From assembly GCA_964570585.1 (NCBI GenBank), contig CAZMYR010000006.1, positions 1 through 64,000 on the forward strand: a stretch of DNA of 64,000 nt, written 5' to 3'. Positions 1 to 8,575 of the stretch are shown here, in pieces. Below the pieces are notes generated by a model. The model was not told the DNA's origin. It worked only from the letters and a program-made list of their open reading frames with translations, and did no database searches. The position numbers and the translations under genes are program-made. The stretch's first letter is position 1; the number at the start of each line of letters is the position of its first letter. Source of the DNA: G020354945 sp964570585 (GTDB taxonomy: Bacteria; Omnitrophota; Gorgyraeia; JABMRG01; JAFGKX01).

Positions 1-52
1 CGCCTATAGTCTTGCCATCTTTATTTTTCGCTGTATATTTGTATGTCGGCAT
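1..52 (-). CDS. gspF: Type II secretion/type IV pilus inner-membrane protein GspF/PilC, N-terminal fragment
   Basis: Only the first 17 codons are inside the window; the gene runs off the left edge. They read MPTYKYTAKNKDGKTIG, matching the usual GspF/PilC opening (M-P-x-Y-x-Y-x-A ... G). An AAGGAG ribosome site lies just upstream of the ATG (about positions 58-63). GspF is the polytopic platform protein that couples the GspE/PilB ATPase to the growing pseudopilus, and here it directly follows a gspE gene on the same strand, as is usual for the family. The order supports the call, but the fragment is short. Confidence 0.7.
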   Translation of the reverse strand, partial: MPTYKYTAKNKDGKTIG

Positions 53-82
53 TTCTTGCTCCTTGTCTAAGCGCTTTTGGAA

Positions 83-173
83 GTACCGTTTACGGTTCCA
101 AAGAGGTAAATGTCCCCTATCAAAGGATAAATGAATTAGGGGACACTTACCCCTTTGAAACCGTAAACGGTAC
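83..173. repeat. Palindromic repeat, family A (copy 1)
   Basis: Inverted repeat whose outer arms read GTACCGTTTACGGTT and its complement, with inner arms carrying AAATGTCCCCT and AGGGGACACTT. A second copy with the same arms lies at 61099-61180. It fills the space between gspE and gspF and could fold into a long hairpin in their transcript. Confidence 0.85.
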
Positions 174-180
174 TACTAAT

Positions 181-1905
181 TTATTCCTCCGTGGTAATCC
201 GCAATACCTCCTCCAATGTGGTTTGTCCGCTGAGCCATTTATGAATTGCGTTGTCTCTTAAAAATTTCATTCCCTTTTTGGTGAGATATTGCTTAATGGT
301 ATCCTCTGAGGCCCTGTTTATTATCATCTGTTTTATTTCATCGTCTACTAGAAATATCTCCATGGTGCCCATTCTGCCGAAATAACCAGTGTGGTTACAT
401 TTGTCACATCCTTTACCATGATAGACGCGCCGTTGTTTCTTTAAATCCAATTTTATATTAAGCCTTTCCAATACTGCCGGCCGGATTTCTGCGGGCTCTT
501 TACAATGCGGGCATATCTTTCTGCAAAGGCGTTGGGCGGTAACCGCTATTAAACTGGAAGCCACCAAAAACGGCTCAACGCCCATATCTATCAGCCTGGT
601 AATTGCTCCCACTGCATCGTTTGTGTGTAAAGTGCTAAATAAAAGTTGTCCGGTAAGAGATGCTTTTATGGCAGTGTCGGCTGTTTCAAAATCTCTTATT
701 TCACCTAAAAGGACGATATCGGGGCTCTGTCTCAAAACAGACCTTAAACCGCTCGCAAAGCTAAGTTCTATCTCGGGATTCACCTGCATTTGAGTTATCC
801 CTTCGATTTGATACTCTACCGGGTCCTCAATAGCTACTATGTTTTTATCGGGCGTGTTGAGTTTGGTTAAAATAGCGTAAAGGCTTGTGGATTTGCCGCA
901 TCCTGTCGGCCCGGTTATCAGTATCATACCATACGGCCGGGAAATGGCTTCTTTAAACACCTCTAATGTCTCCGGTAAAAAACCTAAACTCTCCAGCCCA
1001 AGCGCTAAACTGGATTTATCAAGTGCCCTCAACACAACTTTACCGCCATGGGTTAACGGAAGGACAGAGACCCTGAAATCTATTTCTTTATCGCGCATTC
1101 TTACTCTAAATCTACCGTCCTGAGGCATATGCCACTGGGTTATATCCAGGCCGGACATAATCTTTAACCTTGTAAGTATTGCATTCTGATCCTTTTTTGG
1201 CAGCTCGAATGCATCATGCAGAGTCCCGTCAACCCTGTATCTTATCCGCAGTTTCCCTTCCTGAGGCTCTATATGGATATCGCTGGCTCTCTTTTCTAAG
1301 GCCTCGCTGAGCATAAGATTCACCACTTTTACAATAGGCGGTATTTTACTTAATTGGGTTGCTTCCTGAATATTTAGTGTGCCCTCTTCTTCTGCTTTTG
1401 ATACTTCGACCGATTCCGGCACGCCGGTTTCTCTGGCCTCTTTTAATATATCCGAAAGCTGAGGGGCCTCGACGGCATAGTAAGTGTTTATAGCCTCGGT
1501 TATCTCCCTTTCTGTACTTATGATTGGGTCGATATTAAAGTCTGTAAGCGCCTTTATATCGTCTATTGCAAAGATATTTAACGGGTCACTCATGCATACA
1601 GTCAGGCTATTTCCTATTTTTGAAGTAGGTATTAAAGCATATTGGCGGGCAATCTTTTCCGGAATTAATTTCACTACCTTAGGATCTATCTTAAATCTGG
1701 ACAAATTTAATACCGGTATATTAAGTTCTGAACTTAAAAGGGCAGCTAAATCTTTCTGGCTGATTGCCTCTTTATCAACGAGTAATTTACCGAGATTGCC
1801 GCCTTCCCTCTTCTGCTTATCGATTGCCTGGGCAAGGTCTTTTTCGGAGACCAGCTTGCTCTCTTTTAATATCTCTATCAATTTTTCATGCAATCGCATT
1901 ATCAT
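181..1905 (-). CDS. gspE: Type II secretion/type IV pilus assembly ATPase (GspE/PilB family), copy 1
   Basis: Cytoplasmic hexameric ATPase that powers pilin or pseudopilin polymerisation. 574 residues, full length for the family. An MshEN (GspE N-terminal) domain occupies about 1-150. The ATPase core shows Walker A GPTGCGKST (about 333-341), the Asp box IEDPVEY, Walker B LLGEIRD (about 400) and the His box STLHTND (about 421). A zinc-binding tetracysteine module (CRKICPHC ... CDKCN) lies at about 461-503. The start overlaps the stop of the upstream chain-length gene as ATGA, so translation is probably coupled; a second ATG two codons in is equally possible. gspF follows. The first c-di-GMP-type motif lacks its usual RLG, so ligand binding by this copy is doubtful. 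Confidence 0.95.
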   Translation of the reverse strand: MIMRLHEKLIEILKESKLVSEKDLAQAIDKQKREGGNLGKLLVDKEAISQKDLAALLSSELNIPVLNLSRFKIDPKVVKLIPEKIARQYALIPTSKIGNSLTVCMSDPLNIFAIDDIKALTDFNIDPIISTEREITEAINTYYAVEAPQLSDILKEARETGVPESVEVSKAEEEGTLNIQEATQLSKIPPIVKVVNLMLSEALEKRASDIHIEPQEGKLRIRYRVDGTLHDAFELPKKDQNAILTRLKIMSGLDITQWHMPQDGRFRVRMRDKEIDFRVSVLPLTHGGKVVLRALDKSSLALGLESLGFLPETLEVFKEAISRPYGMILITGPTGCGKSTSLYAILTKLNTPDKNIVAIEDPVEYQIEGITQMQVNPEIELSFASGLRSVLRQSPDIVLLGEIRDFETADTAIKASLTGQLLFSTLHTNDAVGAITRLIDMGVEPFLVASSLIAVTAQRLCRKICPHCKEPAEIRPAVLERLNIKLDLKKQRRVYHGKGCDKCNHTGYFGRMGTMEIFLVDDEIKQMIINRASEDTIKQYLTKKGMKFLRDNAIHKWLSGQTTLEEVLRITTEE

Positions 1906-3590
1906 CTTAAAAGCACCACTCCAAGAACCCTGGCGTTAATCTCGCCCAAAATTTTATAATTTCTTAACAGAAACTCTCTTTCGGTCTTCTTGGCTGCTGC
2001 GCCAAGAAGGACACCATCTACTATAGATGCCATAGTAGCACAAGGCACAGATTCCGCTATAGCAGGTGAATCTATAATAATTACATCAAATTTTTCTTTT
2101 AAACTTGCCATTAAATCGTTTAATTGCTGTTTTTCTAAAGTATTCGCATCCTCGATGTTTAAAATTTTAAGATTCTTTATAACTGTATCGTAAAATGAAA
2201 AGGGCTGTTGTTCGCGGCCAGCTTGTCCCGCCTGTCCCGAACGCATGTGAGGGAAACGAATGTGAGGGGAGGCCGCTCCTACGGTATTTTCAGCAGCTAA
2301 AAGACGATTGTATTTTTTGCGTTTACCGTTAACATTTATCAGCGCGACTTTACCGCCGATAAATGTCATAGAAATGGCTAAGTTTGCGGCCAAAAGGTCC
2401 CCTTCCTTTAAAAGCGAACTGTAAAGAATAGATTTTAAGGGGGTGGCCAGATTTATAAATTGTATATTAGAACGTAATATCTCAAAAGATTTGATAACAG
2501 CCGGATTTTTAGGATAATCGAGCAATAACCCGGAAGCAGGCCGCTTTTTTGGCTTTATAATTGTGCTTAAAGTCCTTATGCCTAAATCACGTTTTATTTC
2601 ATTTTCGTTCCAGACAGTCTTATCCAAGCTTGCGGTTATAGAGCCGGCTAAAAATGCTATTATGATACCAACTGCCAGCTTACCCGATAAATCCAGGAAT
2701 TTTGTCTTCATAATATCAACATCGATGATTTTCGACGCACTTATAATATTTCCGACAATTTGCCTCTCCGGTAATGTCGTTGCTTTTTTTAATGAATTAT
2801 ATCTTTCCGAAAGCTTATCGAACAATTTCCCTTTCCTCTGATAATCGTCCTTTAATATTGTTTCTCTTTTATGTTCTTCCACTAATATAGTTTGTTTGTT
2901 ATTTAATTGTTCGGTTTTCTCGGTTACCTGATTAACAATTTCTTTAATCTGAGGGTGCTCTTCGGTATACACCGTGCGCATTTTCGAAAGGCTGGCCTTT
3001 AGTTCGCTTATTTCTCTTTTTAACTGCCTGGTATCATCCGCTATTCTTTTTTCTTGAAAATTCTCAAGGGCAATTCTGGCAGCGTCAAAACCAACCTTTG
3101 CTTCCTTAAGTTCGCTATTTAGAGATTTAAGTTGTTGTTTTCCAGACTCATAAATCTCTGCTTGCATAGCTTGCCTTTCTTTGGCGGCTGCATCTAAATA
3201 AATGGTTGCAATTTCATTAGCAATTACCTTGAGCCCGTGTCTTTCTGTTGTGGCTAATTCAATGTTTAATATATCTTTGTCTTTAATAGTAATATTGAGA
3301 TTATTCTTAATAAAGGTGAGTTCCGTTTCAATTTCGATTTTCGAAAGGTCAGCTTTTCTTAAGGCACTGATTAACAATTCCTTACTGCTTAAAATATTAA
3401 TCTGTTCAGACAGCCATTTCATCCGTTCTATATGTGTTTGTATATAATCCGGGGGATTCAACTTCATCTTTAAGGAGAGCTTATAATGAGGCTTTATAGT
3501 CTGAATAGGAATGAATAACGGTAAAACGGCTAATAGCAGCAGCCATCTTCTTCTTTGAAAGGCCCTCTGCATTTGACGGAATAGTGCCAT
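1902..3590 (-). CDS. Polysaccharide chain-length determinant (Wzz/BY-kinase-like) with degenerate kinase domain
   Basis: 562 residues. An N-terminal membrane segment (RRRWLLLLAVLPLFIP, about 14-29) is followed by a long coiled-coil periplasmic region (about 100-260), a second membrane segment (about 300-325) and a cytoplasmic MinD/BY-kinase-like domain (about 360-560). The domain keeps the fold signature and a Walker B (DVIIIDSPA), but the Walker A position reads SSLLKEGDLLAANLA where active kinases have PGEGKST, and no C-terminal tyrosine cluster is visible. I infer a structural chain-length or export regulator rather than an active kinase. Residues about 434-458 are encoded by a repeat-like insert (2213-2285). 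It overlaps the receiver gene by one base and gspE by four. Confidence 0.8.
   Translation of the reverse strand: MALFRQMQRAFQRRRWLLLLAVLPLFIPIQTIKPHYKLSLKMKLNPPDYIQTHIERMKWLSEQINILSSKELLISALRKADLSKIEIETELTFIKNNLNITIKDKDILNIELATTERHGLKVIANEIATIYLDAAAKERQAMQAEIYESGKQQLKSLNSELKEAKVGFDAARIALENFQEKRIADDTRQLKREISELKASLSKMRTVYTEEHPQIKEIVNQVTEKTEQLNNKQTILVEEHKRETILKDDYQRKGKLFDKLSERYNSLKKATTLPERQIVGNIISASKIIDVDIMKTKFLDLSGKLAVGIIIAFLAGSITASLDKTVWNENEIKRDLGIRTLSTIIKPKKRPASGLLLDYPKNPAVIKSFEILRSNIQFINLATPLKSILYSSLLKEGDLLAANLAISMTFIGGKVALINVNGKRKKYNRLLAAENTVGAASPHIRFPHMRSGQAGQAGREQQPFSFYDTVIKNLKILNIEDANTLEKQQLNDLMASLKEKFDVIIIDSPAIAESVPCATMASIVDGVLLGAAAKKTEREFLLRNYKILGEINARVLGVVLLR
2213..2285. repeat. GC-richer in-frame insert within the chain-length determinant gene
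   Basis: This stretch is GC-rich, unlike the AT-rich gene around it, and contains repeated GGACAGGCGGGACA-like and CCTCACAT(T/G)CG-like words. It translates in frame to a Gly/Ala/Pro/His/Arg-rich loop (GAASPHIRFPHMRSGQAGQA) in the middle of the nucleotide-binding-like domain. It looks like an inserted mobile palindrome or repeat, but I found no second copy in the window. Confidence 0.5.
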
Positions 3591-3961
3591 TATCTTTTCC
3601 TTTCCTCTATTATCCTCAATGCCTCCTTCATGCTAAATGGCTTATATAATATCGAATGAATTTGAGTTTTTAGCGGAGCAGTTATCAGTTCTTCTGCCAT
3701 AATGCGATAACCTGTCATTATTATAACACCGCAATCAGGGTTTTTGTCTTTAATGCGTTTAAAAGTTTCAACCCCGTTTAATCCGGTCATCTTGATATCC
3801 AGAAAAACAAAATCAAACTTTTCGGCATCTGTTTTTTTAATGGCTTCTAATCCATCTTTGGCCACATTAACCGTATAACCCTTTTTGGATAAATAAGCGT
3901 CAAAGAGTTCCCTTATCTCTTTCTCGTCATCAACCACCAGTATCTTTTTTGCATCTGCCAT
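3590..3961 (-). CDS. Response regulator receiver (CheY-like), single domain
   Basis: Single-domain receiver that would take a phosphate from a histidine kinase. Taking the ATG at 3961, which has a GGAGGGAG ribosome site, gives 124 residues. The acidic pair D11-D12, the phospho-acceptor D55 (VFLDIKM), the switch T83 and the conserved K107-P108 are all present, so it should be phosphorylatable. There is no output domain. Its stop overlaps the start of the chain-length gene by one base (TAATG), which suggests it controls the polysaccharide or pilus function of this operon. No partner kinase is encoded nearby. Confidence 0.9.
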   Translation of the reverse strand: MADAKKILVVDDEKEIRELFDAYLSKKGYTVNVAKDGLEAIKKTDAEKFDFVFLDIKMTGLNGVETFKRIKDKNPDCGVIIMTGYRIMAEELITAPLKTQIHSILYKPFSMKEALRIIEERKR

Positions 3962-4007
3962 TGCTCCCTCCGATATCAAAGAGTATGGTGCCATGCACCA
4001 CCTACTG

Positions 4008-4298
4008 TTAAAACGTCTCTATATCATTCAGTATATTTCCCGTAACTGCGTCCAGTTCTTTTTTTGCCTTTTCCTTTTCCTCCCCGCTGCCCGGAAATAG
4101 ATTTATTATGTTTTTATTCATTATGGTCTGCTGTCTGCTGGCAAACTTAAGGTATATCCTTATTCCTTCAATACCTCTTTTGATCAATGCGGCGCAATGC
4201 AATAATACAAAAAAGACGATAATAATAAATATGCCCATAACCACCGTCGCGTAAGCCATTATCGCGTCTGTGACTCTAACCGTATGTATTAGTTCCAT
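4008..4298 (-). CDS. Small membrane protein of unknown function
   Basis: 96 residues with one strong membrane segment (about 14-40, YATVVMGIFIIIVFFVLLHC) and a charged Lys/Glu-rich C-terminal half. A GAGGAG ribosome site lies upstream of the ATG. I do not recognise a family. It is the first gene downstream of a micro-repeat array and is co-directional with the receiver, chain-length and gspE genes, so a role in the same envelope machine is plausible. Confidence 0.65.
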   Translation of the reverse strand: MELIHTVRVTDAIMAYATVVMGIFIIIVFFVLLHCAALIKRGIEGIRIYLKFASRQQTIMNKNIINLFPGSGEEKEKAKKELDAVTGNILNDIETF

Positions 4299-4312
4299 CG
4301 TATACTCCTCTA

Positions 4313-4449
4313 TTAGAAATCCTAAATCCTAAACTCCAAATCCTAAACAAATCCAAAACTCCAAACTCAAAATCCAAAATCTCCGTTTTGAGTTTTGTGT
4401 TTTGTATTTTGTGCTTGTTTAGAGTTTCGAGTTTAGTGTTTAGTGTTTT
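4313..4449. repeat. Self-complementary micro-repeat array (AAATCCTAAAC / GTTTAGTGTTTT type)
   Basis: The first half is made of variants of AATCCTAAACTCCAAA and the second half of variants of GTTTTGAGTTTTGTGTTTTG, so the halves pair into a long imperfect hairpin. It fills the junction between the second gspE and the small membrane gene. No promoter consensus or ORF is convincing inside it. Confidence 0.8.
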
Positions 4450-4468
4450 ATCGTATCGTCTCCTCGCC

Positions 4469-6184
4469 TCACCCTTTATCTGCCATTGTTACTCTCGCAA
4501 CCTCTTCGAGAGTGGTTATTCCTACCCTGGCTTTATTTAGGCCGTCTTCCCTTAGGGTTATCATGCCTTCCTTGCGGGCCTGCTCCTTAATTTCTGATTC
4601 TGAAACCTTATCCATTACCAATGCCCGTATGGTAGGGGTTAAAGCAATAACTTCTATAATGCCGATTCTACCTTTATAACCTGTGTCCAGACAAAAATCA
4701 CATCCTCCTCCTTTATAGAATTTATCCTTTGCGCCTTTGGATAAATTAAATTCTTTTCTAATAGAATCATTAATTTCATAAGGTTCTTTGCATTTTGTAC
4801 AAATTTTACGAATGAGCCTTTGGGCAGCGATTAAGATTACCGATGAACTGATCAGGAAAGGTTCAATCCCCATATTGACCGCTCTGGTAATAGCCCCGGC
4901 AGCTGTATTGGTGTGCAGGGTGCTTAAAACCAGATGGCCTGTCAGGGCTGCTTTAATAGCGATGTCTGCTGTCTCATAGTCTCTTATCTCCCCGACCATT
5001 ATTATATCGGGGTCTTGTCTCAGCATAGAGCGCAAAGTTGCTGCAAAAGTCAAACCTATCTCCGGTCTTGCGTTAACCTGATTTATACCCGGTAAATCAA
5101 ATTCTACAGGGTCTTCTACAGTTAACATATTTTTCTCCGGCGTTTCAATATACTTAAGGATAGAATACAATGAGGTTGTTTTACCGCAACCGGTAGGGCC
5201 GCAGACCAATATCATACCGTGAGGACGCATAGCTGCCTTTTTAAGTTCTTCCAAAGACCTTCCTTCAAAACCTAATTTTTCTATATCAAGAGTGACTTGT
5301 GATTTATCCAATATTCTTAGGCTGGCCTTCTCGCCATAACTGCTGGGTAGAATAGCTATCCTGAAATCTACAAATCTATCTTTGAACTTTATTTTAAAAC
5401 GGCCATCTTGAGGTAATCGATGCTCAGCTATATTTAATTCTGACATAACTTTTATTCTGGAGATGACTGCATCATGTATACGTTTAGGCAATGTCCTGGC
5501 CTTCTGTAAAAGGCCGTCGATACGGTATCTGATTCGGGTAACATCCTCTAAGGGCTCGATTAGAACATCACTCGCTTTTAATCCGATTGCCTCTGCTAAT
5601 ATCATATTGGTAACTTTAACTACCGGGACTTCTTCTATCATTCGTCTGAGTTCTGAAACTGTGAGCTGCTTTGCTCCAACAACTTCGGTAGTAATAGATT
5701 CCGGTTTCTCCATAACCCTTACTACTTCCTCTATTGCTTTACGGGTATGTGCGGCATAATATTGTTCTATGGCATCCAGTATCTCTTTAGCCGTTGCGAT
5801 GACTACCCTTATCTGAAAACCGGTCAGTGAAGCTATGTCATCTATCGCAAAGACATTCAACGGGTCAACCATTGCTATTGTTAAGTTTTTTTCAATTTTA
5901 GATATTGGAATTATTTCATAACGGCGAGCTATCTCTTTAGAAACTAATTCTGTTACTGAAGGGTCTATCCTGTATTTTTCCAGGCTTATGGCGGGGGTAT
6001 TTAAATTCTGGCTTAGAACAGAAACAAGGTCTTGCTCTTTAACATAACCTAAATTTACTAAAATTTGACTTAATTTTCCACCCTGTTCCCTCTGGACCCT
6101 TAAGGCCTCATCTAATTGCTTTTTGCTGAGCAGTTTTTTTTCCAGCAACGTACTGGTTATTCTTTGCTTAAGGGTTTGAGGCAT
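4469..6184 (-). CDS. Type II secretion/type IV pilus assembly ATPase (GspE/PilB family), copy 2
   Basis: Second full-length GspE/PilB paralogue, 571 residues. MshEN domain about 1-150; Walker A GPTGCGKTT (about 326-334); Asp box VEDPVEF; Walker B IMVGEIRD; His box STLHTNT; zinc module CTKCKEP ... CDFCLDTGYKGR (about 459-500). All catalytic boxes are intact, so it should be an active ATPase. It overlaps the upstream lone MshEN gene by 17 bases. Two GspE-type ATPases in one block could serve separate pilus and secretion machines, or extension steps with different regulation; PilT-type retraction is less likely because both carry the full N-domain and zinc module. Confidence 0.95.
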   Translation of the reverse strand: MPQTLKQRITSTLLEKKLLSKKQLDEALRVQREQGGKLSQILVNLGYVKEQDLVSVLSQNLNTPAISLEKYRIDPSVTELVSKEIARRYEIIPISKIEKNLTIAMVDPLNVFAIDDIASLTGFQIRVVIATAKEILDAIEQYYAAHTRKAIEEVVRVMEKPESITTEVVGAKQLTVSELRRMIEEVPVVKVTNMILAEAIGLKASDVLIEPLEDVTRIRYRIDGLLQKARTLPKRIHDAVISRIKVMSELNIAEHRLPQDGRFKIKFKDRFVDFRIAILPSSYGEKASLRILDKSQVTLDIEKLGFEGRSLEELKKAAMRPHGMILVCGPTGCGKTTSLYSILKYIETPEKNMLTVEDPVEFDLPGINQVNARPEIGLTFAATLRSMLRQDPDIIMVGEIRDYETADIAIKAALTGHLVLSTLHTNTAAGAITRAVNMGIEPFLISSSVILIAAQRLIRKICTKCKEPYEINDSIRKEFNLSKGAKDKFYKGGGCDFCLDTGYKGRIGIIEVIALTPTIRALVMDKVSESEIKEQARKEGMITLREDGLNKARVGITTLEEVARVTMADKG

Positions 6185-6623
6185 AGTATTTTGTAATTGT
6201 TGCTTTTATGTCGCCTTGAGTGCTTACAAATGTCTGGACTTTACAGTTTGTAATAAGCTCTATATCTTCTATAGCATGTAGATTAAGCGGATTGGACATT
6301 GCCACCGTAAGAGAATTACCCACTTTGTCTATTGCAATCAGGGCGTATTGCTCCGCTACGTTCCGGGGTATAAGTTTTACTATCTCCGGGTCAATTTCGT
6401 AATTTTTAAGGGGTAAATATGGGAAACCATATTGCGTAGTCAAGGCCTGAGCGATTTGTTCTTCCGTAGCAAATCCCAGCAAAACCAATATACTCCCCAG
6501 AAGGCCGCCTTTCTCTTTCTGTATCTGCAGGGCTTTTTGAAGTTCGGGCTCTTTTATTATCTTTCGTTCAACCAAAAGCTCCCCAAGCTTCTTGGTTATC
6601 ATTCTTCTGGGGGGGGTTATCAT
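6168..6623 (-). CDS. Standalone MshEN (GspE N-terminal) domain protein
   Basis: 151 residues consisting only of the MshEN domain normally fused to GspE/PilB/MshE ATPases, known in several families to bind c-di-GMP through two 24-residue motifs. Both motifs are recognisable (KLGELLVERKIIKEPELQKA and LLGSILVLLGFATEEQIAQA), with Lys in place of the usual Arg in the first. It overlaps the gspE copy 2 start by 17 bases. I infer a regulatory subunit or decoy receptor for that ATPase. A GAGGAG box precedes the ATG at 6623; an internal ATG at codon 8, after a run of C, is an alternative start. Confidence 0.85.
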   Translation of the reverse strand: MITPPRRMITKKLGELLVERKIIKEPELQKALQIQKEKGGLLGSILVLLGFATEEQIAQALTTQYGFPYLPLKNYEIDPEIVKLIPRNVAEQYALIAIDKVGNSLTVAMSNPLNLHAIEDIELITNCKVQTFVSTQGDIKATITKYYASNP

Positions 6624-6649
6624 AAGCTTATCCGCTCCTCATTCTCATC

Positions 6650-6718
6650 TAGGATTAAGTTGTAAGAATTAAGGATTAACTTTTCCCTGCTTAATCCTTA
6701 ATTCTTAATCCTTAATCC
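6650..6718. repeat. Self-complementary micro-repeat array (TAATCCTTAATTC type)
   Basis: Variants of AGGATTAAG on one side and CTTAATCCT on the other give a hairpin between the HAMP-GAF gene and the lone MshEN gene. The array supplies the last codon and stop (TAA) of the 6712-8121 gene. Confidence 0.8.
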
Positions 6719-8121
6719 TTTTTAATGGCTTCCTGAAGGCGATGCTGGGCTTTCATTATTAGTTCTGCCGCAGAAGCTCCGTCAATAGGATTCTCGCTGA
6801 TGCCTCCGCAGGCACTAAGTATTTGTAGATCCTGCCTTGCTTTTGGGTCTATTACTAATTCCGATATCTTTTTCCTGACCTCTTCACTTATTACGCCGGC
6901 TTCTCTTTTATTCCTCTCAGGAAGGACTATAGCGAATTCGTCATCTGCAAATCTGGCAGCTTTATCTACCGGAGTCAGGTTATCTGCTATTAATTTGGCA
7001 ATCTTTTTAAGGGCTGACTCTCCGGCCATTCTGCCCCGCTGGTTACAATAGTTCCCGAAGTCCTTTATTTTATAAATTATAAACGAACATGGCCTTTGAT
7101 ATATTACCGAGCGTTTTATCTCTTCTTCGAGCCTCACCTTTATATAACTTTCATTATATAGCCCGGTCAATTCATCCATAACTTCTAATTCCTCCGCTTT
7201 CTTGATAAGGGCGTCATTTTCAAGGGCTATGGTAACTTGCTTTACAAGGACCTTAAGAAGCTCTATGTCATCTTTTTTAAAAATGTGGTTATCTTTTCTA
7301 TTTCCTGTCAGCAAAATACCTTTGCATTTTTCATGCAGCACAACTGGCAGAATTATAACATTTTTAAGCTCGTAGTTTTTCTGTAGCTCTTCTATCTCAT
7401 GGGTTATTTTTGTATTCTTATCTATAATAATGTCTTTAATCTCAACGGCTGCTTCACCCAATAAACCGTGCCCCAAGCGTACCGGCCGTTTTACAACCTC
7501 GGTAGATTTAAAATTTACTAATGCAGCAGGTTCGAGTGTATTTGTCTCCTCATTTATAATCATTATAACCGCAGGATTAGAATCTTCTACATGCGATACT
7601 TTTTCAACAAGCAGGTCCATTATATTCTGCAGTTCTCCCCCCGCAGAAATAAGACTGCCAAACTGAAGCAACCCGGAAAGCGCCATTACTTTTTTATTTA
7701 TCTCTATATTAATCTCTTTTGTCCTCTCTCCGTAATTTTTAAGTTCGGTAATGTTATCTCTTATTCTTTGGGTCATAACATTAATCGATTTGCCTAATTC
7801 ACCGATTTCATCTTCCCTGGTTACCTTTATATGATGTTCAAAGTCTCCGCCGGCAATCTTTTTTGCATCGAGAGCCATCCCGACAATCGACTCAATCATT
7901 TCTCTGGCAAGATATAAACCAAGGCCTGTTACAATTATTGTGATAAATATAACCATGCTAATCGGTCCTATATCGGTATAGCCGTATTTCGGAAATATAA
8001 AATTAGTGGCTAAATAGGCACATATCAGTAATGGTATTATGGACATAAGCGAGAAGGCTATCGTCAATTTGTATCGTAACGGTTTTGGAACCAAAGACAT
8101 TTGCTTAAAGAATTTTTCCAT
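6712..8121 (-). CDS. Membrane sensor with HAMP, GAF and degenerate GGDEF domains
   Basis: 469 residues from the ATG at 8121, chosen because GGAGGAG lies six bases upstream. Two membrane segments (about 15-40 and 52-72) with almost no periplasmic loop, a HAMP linker (EDEIGELGKSINVMTQRI), a GAF domain (about 165-310) and a C-terminal diguanylate-cyclase fold starting MDELTGLYN. The active-site loop reads FADDEF instead of GGDEF, so cyclase activity is unlikely; it may bind GTP or c-di-GMP or act as a scaffold. It lies upstream of the MshEN/gspE genes, which suggests a c-di-GMP-themed pilus or secretion locus. Confidence 0.85.
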   Translation of the reverse strand: MEKFFKQMSLVPKPLRYKLTIAFSLMSIIPLLICAYLATNFIFPKYGYTDIGPISMVIFITIIVTGLGLYLAREMIESIVGMALDAKKIAGGDFEHHIKVTREDEIGELGKSINVMTQRIRDNITELKNYGERTKEINIEINKKVMALSGLLQFGSLISAGGELQNIMDLLVEKVSHVEDSNPAVIMIINEETNTLEPAALVNFKSTEVVKRPVRLGHGLLGEAAVEIKDIIIDKNTKITHEIEELQKNYELKNVIILPVVLHEKCKGILLTGNRKDNHIFKKDDIELLKVLVKQVTIALENDALIKKAEELEVMDELTGLYNESYIKVRLEEEIKRSVIYQRPCSFIIYKIKDFGNYCNQRGRMAGESALKKIAKLIADNLTPVDKAARFADDEFAIVLPERNKREAGVISEEVRKKISELVIDPKARQDLQILSACGGISENPIDGASAAELIMKAQHRLQEAIKKD

Positions 8122-8221
8122 TTTATCTCCTCCTATCGACTTTAAATGTCGCAGAAAAGTTTTAAAAATTCTCCCTTTTTTGTGCTTGGTTTCTTGCCTC
8201 AATTTCGCATAAATCTTAGTG

Positions 8222-8575
8222 TTACGACGCTTGCGAAAGGTCCTTTAAAATTCGTTCCACCTCTGCTTTGAGTGTTGGGATATCCTTTTTTGTTGTAGAC
8301 CAAACTGCGTCGATATCTACTCCAAAATAATCATGGATGAGCTTATCTCGCATTCCTACTATATCTTTCCAGGGGATATGGGGATATTTGCTTCGTAAAT
8401 TAGAGGAAACTCTCTTGGCTGCCTCTCCGATGATTTCGACTTGTCGAATAACCCCATCCTGGAGAAGTAAGGTTTTGCTAAAGGTCTCTTGCTCAACCCC
8501 TGAGATATATTCTTCAATTCTAGCAATTGCATCTAAAATATGCTTTAGGTAGACTGTATCATCCCGTTCTTTCAT
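8222..8575 (-). CDS. hepT: HepT-family toxin (HEPN ribonuclease, DUF86)
   Basis: 117 residues, all-helical HEPN protein. The RX4HXY catalytic motif is intact as R76-DKLI-H81-D-Y83. HepT toxins cleave RNA and are neutralised by AMPylation at the motif tyrosine by the partner nucleotidyltransferase MntA. The gene overlaps mntA by 17 bases, the usual antitoxin-first order. No truncation is visible, so the module is probably functional. Confidence 0.9.
   Translation of the reverse strand: MKERDDTVYLKHILDAIARIEEYISGVEQETFSKTLLLQDGVIRQVEIIGEAAKRVSSNLRSKYPHIPWKDIVGMRDKLIHDYFGVDIDAVWSTTKKDIPTLKAEVERILKDLSQAS

Noticed and set aside
4313..4449. CRISPR array
   Set aside because: The words are short, irregular and self-complementary, with no constant repeat/spacer spacing and no cas genes in the window.
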